Of a stretch of 64,000 bases of DNA, positions 1 through 9,101 are shown piece after piece. The notes below the pieces were generated by a model that saw nothing but the letters and a program-made list of their open reading frames with translations, did no database searches and was not told the origin of the DNA. The translations under genes and the position numbers were made by a program. Source of the DNA: Rhodobacteraceae bacterium Alg231-30. Lineage in GTDB: Bacteria > Pseudomonadota > Alphaproteobacteria > Rhodobacterales > Rhodobacteraceae. Numbering within the stretch: position 1 is the stretch's first letter; every line of letters begins with the position of its first letter. The stretch covers positions 186,001 to 250,000 of the forward strand of contig FREU01000003.1 in NCBI GenBank assembly GCA_900143615.1. Reading direction: 5' to 3'.

Positions 1-43
1 TCAGCGGATCCTGAAATTTCTGAAGCTCGGAAGTGTCTTTCAT
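1..43 (-). CDS. 5' end of an unidentified gene running off the left edge
   Basis: An ATG on the minus strand at 43 opens a frame reading MKDTSELQKFQDPL before the window ends. An AGGG lies just upstream, only about 2 bases from the ATG, which is closer than usual. The frame diverges from zwf across a 170-bp gap, as expected for a real gene. Too little is visible to name a product. Confidence 0.4.
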   Translation of the reverse strand, partial: MKDTSELQKFQDPL

Positions 44-168
44 GGCCCTGTCGCATATTTTTGTTTTCTGGTGGTATACGAATTGTTTAGATCGGGGAAC
101 CAAAGAGAATACGTCTGACAGAGTTGTGATGCGCGCTTGAGCCTGTAGACTGATGATGATAGGCGTTT

Positions 169-182
169 CGTTAGCGCTAACG
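169..182. promoter_or_regulatory. Perfect 14-bp palindrome before zwf, probable LacI-family operator
   Basis: CGTTAGCGCTAACG is a perfect palindrome 31 bases before the zwf ATG. The GTTAGCGCTAAC core with its central CG is the form typical of LacI-family repressor sites controlling sugar genes in Proteobacteria. Its place between the start of the upstream gene and zwf suggests repression of the zwf-pgl-pgi operon in response to a sugar or sugar phosphate. The regulator is not in this window. Confidence 0.6.
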
Positions 183-213
183 TATTTTGAGTGATCACAT
201 AGGACTTGCAGCA

Positions 214-1662
214 ATGGTGTCGCGTATCATTCCGGTAAATGAGTTTGATCTTGTTGTGTTTGGCGGCACGGGGGATCTTGCAAAACGCAAAATACTGCCT
301 GCGCTGTTTAAGCGATTTTGTGATGGGCAGATCCCTGAAGGATCCAGAATAGTAGGTGCTGCGCGCTCGGCACACACATTGGACGCTTATCGCGATCTTG
401 TGGCGGAGGCGCTGAGTGAATTCGCGAAAGAACTCGCGCGCGACCAAGATGCGCTACGCGCGTTTTGCGAGATTGTGCATTATGTGGCGATTGATGCGCG
501 AGGTGAGGGCGGTTGGGCTGATCTGGCGGGGCTTTTGAAAAACGAGGTGCGCGCCTTTTATTTCTCGGTTGGACCGGGGTTGTTTTCCGATTTGGCGGAA
601 CGATTGCATTTGCATGGGCTGACCAATGAGCAAACCCGTGTGGTGGTGGAAAAACCCTTTGGGCATGACCTTGAGACTGCGCAGGCGCTCAATCATGAAT
701 TAGCGCAGCATTTTGACGAGAGTCAGATTTACCGGATTGATCACTATCTGGGCAAAGAAACCGTGCAGAACCTGATGGCGGTGCGCTTTGGCAATATCTT
801 GTTTGAGCCGCTCTGGAATGCCCAATACGTGGATCATATACAGATCACGGTCGCGGAAACCGTCGGAGTTGGCGGGCGTGGAGAGTATTACGAAAAATCC
901 GGTGCAATGCGCGATATGGTGCAAAACCATTTGATGCAGCTGTTGTGTTTGATCGCGATGGAGCCACCGTCCAAGTTTGATCCTGATGCCGTGCGGGATG
1001 AAAAGCTCAAGGTGATCCGTGCGCTTGATAGCGTGCAGCCGCATCATATCGTGCGAGGCCAGTATACGGCGGCAGATGGTGAAGCCAGCTATCGCGAAGA
1101 CGTGGATAACCCTCGTTCAAAAACCGAGAGTTTTGTGGCGCTCAAGTGTCAGGTCAATAACTGGCGATGGGCGGGCACACCGTTTTATTTACGCACCGGT
1201 AAGCGGTTGAGTGATCGCGACACAGAAATCCGCGTTGTGTTCAAAGACACGCCGCATTCGATTTTTGGACCCGAAGCGGGGCAGCATCACAATGAGTTGG
1301 CTATTCAATTGCAACCGGATGAAGGCATTACGCTGAAGGTGACCATCAAAGAACCTGGTCCCGGAGGCATGCGTCTGATTGATGTGCCGCTGGACATGAG
1401 TTTTGCCGAGGCTTTGGGGCCGACAGTGGAGACACCTGACGCCTATGAGCGGCTGATTATGGATGTCATCCGCGGCAATCAGACCTTGTTTATGCGCAAT
1501 GACGAAGTTGAGGCCGCTTGGGCGTGGACCGATCCGATTATACGCGGCTGGGAGGCGCGCGGGGATGTGCCCAAGCCTTATGATGCGTTTTCAACGGGGC
1601 CGGATGATGCCGCCATGATGATGAGCCGTGACCAGCGGCACTGGAGAGGACTGGGCAAGTGA
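214..1662 (+). CDS. zwf: Glucose-6-phosphate 1-dehydrogenase
   Basis: Cytoplasmic enzyme oxidising glucose 6-phosphate to 6-phosphogluconolactone with NAD(P)+, at the entry to the pentose phosphate and Entner-Doudoroff routes. The N-terminus carries the nucleotide-binding GGTGDLAKRK motif, and RIDHYLGKE is the substrate-binding/catalytic signature with its lysine and histidine. The frame is open from a TTG at 187, but the ATG at 214 has AGGA nine bases upstream and gives the usual start; the protein is then 482 residues, normal for the family. Its stop overlaps the pgl start by 4 bases, so it is the first gene of a zwf-pgl-pgi operon. The palindrome at 169-182 is the likely control site. Confidence 0.96.
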   Translation: MVSRIIPVNEFDLVVFGGTGDLAKRKILPALFKRFCDGQIPEGSRIVGAARSAHTLDAYRDLVAEALSEFAKELARDQDALRAFCEIVHYVAIDARGEGGWADLAGLLKNEVRAFYFSVGPGLFSDLAERLHLHGLTNEQTRVVVEKPFGHDLETAQALNHELAQHFDESQIYRIDHYLGKETVQNLMAVRFGNILFEPLWNAQYVDHIQITVAETVGVGGRGEYYEKSGAMRDMVQNHLMQLLCLIAMEPPSKFDPDAVRDEKLKVIRALDSVQPHHIVRGQYTAADGEASYREDVDNPRSKTESFVALKCQVNNWRWAGTPFYLRTGKRLSDRDTEIRVVFKDTPHSIFGPEAGQHHNELAIQLQPDEGITLKVTIKEPGPGGMRLIDVPLDMSFAEALGPTVETPDAYERLIMDVIRGNQTLFMRNDEVEAAWAWTDPIIRGWEARGDVPKPYDAFSTGPDDAAMMMSRDQRHWRGLGK

Positions 1663-2330
1663 ATTTTAATAGTTATCCCGACGCCGAGATGATGGCGATT
1701 GATGTGGCCAATGCTTTGGCAGAAGACCTGAGCGATGCGCTGCACAACAAAGAGCGCGTGGTCCTTGCGGTGCCGGGCGGGACGACGCCGGGACCGGTGT
1801 TTGATACGCTCAGTGCTGCGGATTTGGACTGGTCGCGGGTGGATGTGATGTTGACCGATGAGCGCTGGGTGCCTGAGACACACGAGCGTTCCAACGCGGC
1901 GCTGCTAAAGTCGCGTCTGTTGGTCAATCGTGCCATGGCGGCGCGGTTCTTGCCGTTTTTTGCGCCCGATGCACAGCCCGAAGACGTTTTGGCCGAGCTT
2001 GAAGCGCCAATAGCCCCCGCGTTGCCGATTGACGTGCTGATGTTGGGCATGGGGGGCGATATGCACACGGCGTCTTTGTTCCCCGGAGCGCCAGGCTTGG
2101 AAGAAGCTTTGGCGCCGGATGCCGGTATTTTGGTGCCATTGCGTCCTGAAGGGCAGCCGGATGTGCGGATTTCCTTGTCTGCACGGGTGTTGCAGGACGG
2201 GGTGCGCAAGCATCTGTTGATCAAGGGAGCAGATAAGCGCGACGCCTTAGAGGCGGCGCGGCATTTGCCGGTGCAACAGGCTCCGGTGCGGGCGGTTTTG
2301 GACGGAATTCAGGTTCACTGGACGGAGTAA
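1659..2330 (+). CDS. pgl: 6-phosphogluconolactonase
   Basis: Hydrolyses 6-phosphogluconolactone to 6-phosphogluconate, the step after Zwf. The 223-residue protein has the NagB/Pgl fold signatures: the phosphate loop VPGGTTPGP near residue 40, the TDERWVP motif, and a GMGGDMHTASLFPG motif in the second half. It starts with GTG overlapping the zwf stop by 4 bases, so translation is probably coupled. pgi follows 5 bases after the stop. Confidence 0.94.
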   Translation: MNFNSYPDAEMMAIDVANALAEDLSDALHNKERVVLAVPGGTTPGPVFDTLSAADLDWSRVDVMLTDERWVPETHERSNAALLKSRLLVNRAMAARFLPFFAPDAQPEDVLAELEAPIAPALPIDVLMLGMGGDMHTASLFPGAPGLEEALAPDAGILVPLRPEGQPDVRISLSARVLQDGVRKHLLIKGADKRDALEAARHLPVQQAPVRAVLDGIQVHWTE

Positions 2331-2335
2331 AGAAT

Positions 2336-3937
2336 ATGTGGTCGCAACTGGATGATATGCGCAAAGATGCGCAAACGCGGTCGATTTCGGAGTTGTTTGA
2401 AGCGGATGACGCGCGTGCCAATGGGTTTTGCCTGCAAGGCGAGGGATTGCTGTTTGATTACGCCAAGACCAGCATCGACGCGGCGGGGCGCGCGGCGCTC
2501 ATAAAGCTTGCACAAGATGCGGGTCTTGCGGCCAAACGCGCGGCGATGTTTGCGGGCGAAAAGATCAACGAAACCGAAGGACGCGCGGTGTTGCACACGG
2601 CGCTGCGCAATCTCGAGGATGAAGCTGTCTTGGTGGATGGCCAAGATGTGTTGGAAGGCATCAAAGACACCCGCACCCGTATGGCGGATTTGGCGCGTGC
2701 CATTCGCGACGGCAGCTTTCCCGGGCACGGCCAGCGGATCACAGATGTGGTCAATATTGGTATTGGCGGATCAGACCTTGGGCCGCTGATGGCGGTGATG
2801 GCTTTGGCGCCGTTTCATGACGGGCCGCGCTGTCATTTCATCTCAAACGTGGATGGTGCCGATCTCACCGACACTTTGGCACCTCTGGACCCTGAAACCA
2901 CATTGGTGATTGTGGCATCCAAGACGTTTACCACGCAGGAAACTCTGCTTAATGCGCGCTCTGCCTTGGCTTGGGCAGGCGGCGAGGCTGCGCTGGGGCG
3001 GTTTGTGGCACTGTCCTCGGCGGTTGATAAATGTGGTGAGTTTGGCATTCCGGAAGAGCGGGTCTTTGGGTTTGAAGACTGGGTTGGCGGACGCTATTCG
3101 GTTTGGGGCCCCATCGGGTTTTCACTAATGCTCGCGATTGGACCAACCGATTTTGAAAAGTTCCTGAGCGGCGGGCAGGCGATGGATCGCCATTTCCAAT
3201 CCGCGACGCTCCAAAACAACCTGCCTGTGATGCTGGCGCTGGTCGGGATTTGGAACCAGCAGGTCTGTGGTCATCCAAGTCGCGCGGTGCTGCCTTATGA
3301 GCAGCGTCTGGCACGTTTGCCGGCGTATTTGCAGCAGCTTGAGATGGAATCCAACGGCAAAGGCGTTGCGATGGATGGCAGCCCGTTGTCGCGCGTGGCC
3401 GGACCACTGGTTTGGGGTGAACCGGGCACCAATGGGCAGCATGCGTTTTATCAGCTGATCCATCAGGGCCAACAGGTTGTGCCTTGTGAGTTTATGGTCG
3501 GCGCGCGGGGGCATGAGCCTGAGCTAAGCGAACACCATAAGGCGCTGATTGCCAATTGCCTTGCGCAATCCGAAGCCCTGCTGAAAGGGCGCAGCGAGGC
3601 CGAGGCGCGTGCACAGCTTGAGGCCAAAGGTGTTTCCGGCAGCAAGCTGGACCAATTGTCCAAACATCGTGTGTTTACGGGCAATCGACCGTCAACGACG
3701 CTGGTTTATGGGCAGTTGACGCCGTTTGTCTTGGGACAGATTGTGGCGCTGTATGAACATCGCGTGTTTGTCGAAGGGGTGATCTATGGGATCAACTCGT
3801 TTGATCAGTGGGGGGTGGAGTTGGGCAAAGAGCTGGCCAATGGATTGGTGCCCGCGGTGTCCGGCGGCGCGCAGCCGGGGGGGGCAAATGCCTCAACGGT
3901 GATGCTGCTTGAGCATATTCTGGAGCATTCCGGATAG
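2336..3937 (+). CDS. pgi: Glucose-6-phosphate isomerase
   Basis: Interconverts glucose 6-phosphate and fructose 6-phosphate. With no phosphofructokinase in view, it probably serves gluconeogenesis or cycling back into the Entner-Doudoroff route. The 533-residue protein shows GIGGSDLGP, the family signature VGGRYSVWGPIGFS, the catalytic Glu in QLEMESNGK, and the C-terminal signature with its lysine in SFDQWGVELGKELA. It ends a tightly packed zwf-pgl-pgi set, and a convergent tRNA gene begins directly after the stop. Confidence 0.96.
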   Translation: MWSQLDDMRKDAQTRSISELFEADDARANGFCLQGEGLLFDYAKTSIDAAGRAALIKLAQDAGLAAKRAAMFAGEKINETEGRAVLHTALRNLEDEAVLVDGQDVLEGIKDTRTRMADLARAIRDGSFPGHGQRITDVVNIGIGGSDLGPLMAVMALAPFHDGPRCHFISNVDGADLTDTLAPLDPETTLVIVASKTFTTQETLLNARSALAWAGGEAALGRFVALSSAVDKCGEFGIPEERVFGFEDWVGGRYSVWGPIGFSLMLAIGPTDFEKFLSGGQAMDRHFQSATLQNNLPVMLALVGIWNQQVCGHPSRAVLPYEQRLARLPAYLQQLEMESNGKGVAMDGSPLSRVAGPLVWGEPGTNGQHAFYQLIHQGQQVVPCEFMVGARGHEPELSEHHKALIANCLAQSEALLKGRSEAEARAQLEAKGVSGSKLDQLSKHRVFTGNRPSTTLVYGQLTPFVLGQIVALYEHRVFVEGVIYGINSFDQWGVELGKELANGLVPAVSGGAQPGGANASTVMLLEHILEHSG

Positions 3938-3939
3938 GC

Positions 3940-4013
3940 TGGAGCGGGTAGCGGGAATCGAACCCGCACCTTAAGCTTGGGAAGCTCGCATGATACCATT
4001 TCACCATACCCGC
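3940..4013 (-). tRNA. tRNA-Gly (anticodon CCC)
   Basis: The reverse complement folds as a 74-nt tRNA. The acceptor stem is GCGGGTA/TACCCGC. The anticodon loop TTCCCAA gives anticodon CCC (codon GGG), and the T arm contains GGTTCGATTCC. The 3' CCA is encoded. It lies convergent to pgi, 2 bases past its stop. Confidence 0.95.
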
Positions 4014-4058
4014 GCTCGTGCTGCGGGTGGTATCGATTGGGTTCTATGAGGTCAAGAT

Positions 4059-4084
4059 GATCAGGCCAAAACGCTGGCCTGATC
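4059..4084. terminator. Stem-loop after the ASKHA gene, possible terminator
   Basis: GATCAGGCCA and TGGCCTGATC form a perfect 10-bp stem around a 6-nt loop, 15 bases beyond the stop of the minus-strand gene at 4100. No clear T-run follows on either strand, so it may be a weak terminator or an mRNA 3'-end stabiliser. Confidence 0.45.
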
Positions 4085-4099
4085 GATGTGGTTTTGGGC

Positions 4100-6136
4100 C
4101 TAGCCGCGACGTCTGCGCCGACGCCCGCCTGAGCCGTCGCCACCTCCAGTGTTAAAGCTGGGCTCGGGTAGGTCTACAATTGATCGTAGAATTGGGAACG
4201 GGTCGGCGGAATTGGGCAGAGCAGACGCGTTGACAAAATGCTCCTGGAAGCGCGGCTCAACAGCAGTTTCGATTTTCTCGATCTCGCGTACAAGCGTTTC
4301 GATTTGTGGACGGGCCGCACGGTTGAGCAGCGCGATCCGCGCGCCAGTGCCTGCTGCGTTGCCTGCAGAGGTGACTTTTTCCAGCGGGCAGTCAGGGATC
4401 ATACCAAGAACCATGGCGTGTTTGGCCGAGATATGCGCGCCAAAGGCACCCGCCAAAACAACACGATCAACTTTGTCCACGCCACGTTTGTCCATCAACA
4501 GGCGCGCGCCGGAATAGAGCGCGGCTTTGGCCATCTGAATGGCGCGGATGTCGCCGTTGGTGATTGTGATCGCACCGTTGTCTTCATCGCCATCCCAAAG
4601 GCGATACGAATTGGTGCGCCCGTCCGCAAAGCAGCGGTTTGTGCCGGTTTGCTCGGCTGAACCAATCAGGCCAGATGGGTCCAGCAGACCCGCCATGCGC
4701 ATTTCAGCAATGACTTCGATAATGCCCGAGCCGCAGATGCCGGTCACACCCGTGGTGGCGATGGCGGCGTCAAATCCTTCGTCTGTGGACCATAGGTCCG
4801 AGCCGATGACCTGAAAGCGCGGCTCTTTGGTGACGGGGTCAATCTCGACACGTTCAATCGCTCCGGGGGCGGCGCGTTGTCCGGCGCTGATTTGTGCGCC
4901 CTCAAAGGCGGGACCTGTTGGTGAGGAGCAGGCGAGAACGCCCTGCTGATCGCCCAGCAGGATTTCGGCGTTCGTGCCAACGTCGACAACAAGCACAAGG
5001 TCTTTGGATTTATCCGGCGCCTCAGACAGTGCCACACCGGCGGCATCCGCGCCGACGTGGCCCGCGATACAGGGCAGCAGATAGGCGCGTGTGCCCGCTG
5101 CGATATCCAGCCCAAGTTCAGTGGCGGGCAATTCCAGCGCATCCGAGGTTGCCAGCGCGAAGGGGGCTTGGCCAAGTTCAAACGGATCAATGCCAAGAAA
5201 CAGATGGTGCATGACGGGGTTCATCACAAACACCACATCAAGGATTTGGGATTTATCGATGTCGGCTTGGGAGGCAATGTCGTTGACCAGCTCATTTAAC
5301 CCGTCGCGCACGGCTTTGGTCATTTCCAGATCGCCACCTGAGTTCATCATGGCGTAGGACACGCGGCTCATCAGGTCTTCGCCAAAGCGGATTTGCGGGT
5401 TCATCAGGCCTGAGGAGGCCAGCACTTCTCCGGTGGAGAGATCGCAGAGGTGGCCCGCGATGGTGGTCGAGCCCAAATCAATGGCAAGACCATAGGCCGG
5501 CGCACCGTGAAATCCCGGCCAGAGGGCGGTTAGGCGCGGTGTGGCCCCGTCGCGACCTTGGTGAATAGCTGCGGTGACAGCCCAGTTCCCTTTGCGCAAA
5601 ATCGACTGCAGTGGGCGCAAAAGGTGCATATCTACCGAGATTTCCGCATGGCCTGTGGCGGCTTTGAGGGCCGTCAGCAGGCGCTCGAGATCACCGGTGG
5701 GCTTGTGCATGTCAGGCTCTTCGACCTCGACATAGGTCAGCGAAACTGTTGGGTCGAGGGTGATGTCGCGCGTTTCGGCGCGTTTGCGCACAACTTGTTT
5801 GTGGACCTGGCTTTCGGCGGGCACATCAATCACGATGTCGCCTTGAACCGTGGCCTGACAGCCCAGACGGCGTCCTGCGGCCAGTCCGCGTTTGTCGTCA
5901 TAGCGTTCTTCCACAGCGTTCCATGCCGAGAGCGCGTCATCGGCAACCGTCACGCCATGTTTGGGAAATTCGCCGTAAGAAGGCGTGATCTGGCATTTGG
6001 AACAAATTCCGCGTCCACCGCAGACACTGTCAAGATCGACACCCAACTGACGGGCGGCGGTCAGCACCGGCGTGCCAACAGGAAAATGCCCGCGTTTTCC
6101 GGACGGGGTAAAGATCACCAAAGGATCGCTGCTCAT
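4100..6136 (-). CDS. 2Fe-2S/ASKHA-domain corrinoid-activation protein (RACo/RamA-like)
   Basis: The N-terminus holds a plant-type 2Fe-2S ferredoxin domain with cysteines in DSVCGGRGICSKC and a fourth further on. A middle linker region follows, then a large ASKHA ATPase region (GLAIDLGSTTIAGHL, VLVVDVGTNAEILLG, VLAGAFGAHI). Family knowledge: such proteins reduce inactive Co(II) cobalamin using ATP. In roseobacters a homologue has been linked to reactivating a MetH that lacks its own reactivation domain; I recall this and did not check it. I chose the ATG at 6136, preceded by AGAGG, over an upstream in-frame ATG; this gives 678 residues. The C-terminus is odd: a Gly-rich stretch then six consecutive arginines. 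It is transcribed away from guaB, from a shared 270-bp upstream region. Confidence 0.85.
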   Translation of the reverse strand: MSSDPLVIFTPSGKRGHFPVGTPVLTAARQLGVDLDSVCGGRGICSKCQITPSYGEFPKHGVTVADDALSAWNAVEERYDDKRGLAAGRRLGCQATVQGDIVIDVPAESQVHKQVVRKRAETRDITLDPTVSLTYVEVEEPDMHKPTGDLERLLTALKAATGHAEISVDMHLLRPLQSILRKGNWAVTAAIHQGRDGATPRLTALWPGFHGAPAYGLAIDLGSTTIAGHLCDLSTGEVLASSGLMNPQIRFGEDLMSRVSYAMMNSGGDLEMTKAVRDGLNELVNDIASQADIDKSQILDVVFVMNPVMHHLFLGIDPFELGQAPFALATSDALELPATELGLDIAAGTRAYLLPCIAGHVGADAAGVALSEAPDKSKDLVLVVDVGTNAEILLGDQQGVLACSSPTGPAFEGAQISAGQRAAPGAIERVEIDPVTKEPRFQVIGSDLWSTDEGFDAAIATTGVTGICGSGIIEVIAEMRMAGLLDPSGLIGSAEQTGTNRCFADGRTNSYRLWDGDEDNGAITITNGDIRAIQMAKAALYSGARLLMDKRGVDKVDRVVLAGAFGAHISAKHAMVLGMIPDCPLEKVTSAGNAAGTGARIALLNRAARPQIETLVREIEKIETAVEPRFQEHFVNASALPNSADPFPILRSIVDLPEPSFNTGGGDGSGGRRRRRRG

Positions 6137-6335
6137 AGTCTGGCCTCTAAGTCTGTTCGCCGCTTGCAGACTACCTGACCTGTTAAGATGTGAAAGACAA
6201 GGAGCGGCATGATTTTGCACTTGTGCGTCATGAAAACGCTCCGCGTATGTTGCAAATTGCGAACGCCTGCCGCCGGAGATTTGGGATTAGAACAAAGGCA
6301 AGAGGTCGCGCATCATGGGTGTGCACGCCGATTAG

Positions 6336-7852
<1,517 letters not shown>

Positions 7853-7853
<1 letters not shown>

Positions 7854-9013
7854 TGACACCGGCAGCGCGCGTTCAGACAGCGATTGAAATCCTTGATGAG
7901 GTATTCGCAGGCGCGCCTGCCGAGAAAGCTTTGACGGGCTGGGCGAGGCGATCCCGTTTTGCCGGCTCAAAAGATCGCGCAGCGGTGCGCGATCATGTGT
8001 TTGCGGCCCTGCGTTGTCGCAACACGGCGGCCGCGATTGGCGGTGGAGTGAGCGGTCGCAGTGTTATGGTTGGATTGATGCAGTTAGAGGGCGCTGATCT
8101 GGACGCGCTGTTTACTGGTACAGCCTATGGTCCTGAGGCATTGTCAGATCAGGAACGTCTTGCAGGCGCATCGGACGGCGTTCTAGATATCCCTGACTGG
8201 CTGGACGCACCGCTGCGCCAAAAGCTTGGCGATCGGTTTGAGGCCACATTGGACGCTCTGCGCCAACGCGCGCCGATTTTCCTACGGGTAAATCCACGCA
8301 AAGCCACTGCTGAAAACGTTATAAGTGATCTGCGCGAGGATGGTATTGAGGCCATTGCTTGTGCGTTGGCACCGACGGCGCTGGAAGTTGTCTCGGGGGC
8401 TCGCCGCGTGGCACAAAGTGCCGCCTACAAAGAAGGCCGCGTTGAGATGCAGGATGCGGCAAGCCAAGCTGCGGTTGCGATGTTGGCGCTAAAAGACGGT
8501 GACCGCGTGCTGGATTATTGTGCGGGTGGCGGCGGTAAGGTTCTCGCAATGGCCGCACAGGTGGACGGGGCTTTTTATGCCTATGATGTTGCCGCTCAGC
8601 GGATGCGCGACATTCCAAGCCGCGCAGTCCGTGCTGGCGTCCAGATTGATGTCCTTAGCGACCCAGCACAAAACGCACCGTATGATTTGGTTTTCTGCGA
8701 TGCGCCCTGTTCTGGAAGTGGCACTTGGCGGCGCACGCCGGATGCAAAGTGGCGGTTTACGCCTGAAAAGCTGGCAGAGTTGATTGAGCTGCAAGGGCAA
8801 ATTCTACGCAAGGCGTCAGGATTGGTTTCAGAGGGCGGAGAGCTTGTCTATGCCACATGCTCCCTTCTGGATGCGGAAAATGAGGACCAAATCGAAAGAT
8901 TTATCAGTGACCTTCCCGATTGGTCATTGGTGCAAAGCCGCCAGTTTACGTTTGATGATGGTGGGGACGGGTTTTTCCTTGCGCGATTGACGCGAAGGTC
9001 AACTGTGGATTAA
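7853..9013 (+). CDS. RsmB/NOP2/Sun-family RNA (cytosine-5) methyltransferase
   Basis: Probable SAM-dependent 16S rRNA m5C methyltransferase. The N-terminal part is the helical domain seen in RsmB-type enzymes. The catalytic half has the SAM motif VLDYCAGGGGKVLAMAA, the motif IV cysteine in CDAPCSGSGTWRR, and the motif VI catalytic cysteine in LVYATCSLL. At 386 residues it is a little shorter than E. coli RsmB (about 430), so its exact target is uncertain. Its ATG overlaps the guaB TGA by one base. Confidence 0.88.
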
Positions 9014-9101
9014 ACAACCCAAGGGTGTTTTGTGAGTGTTAAGTCCGGTTTAAGCCAAACTGGAGAGTATTCCTGAAGCGAAGTCCAAAAAGGGTTTGAA
9101 T

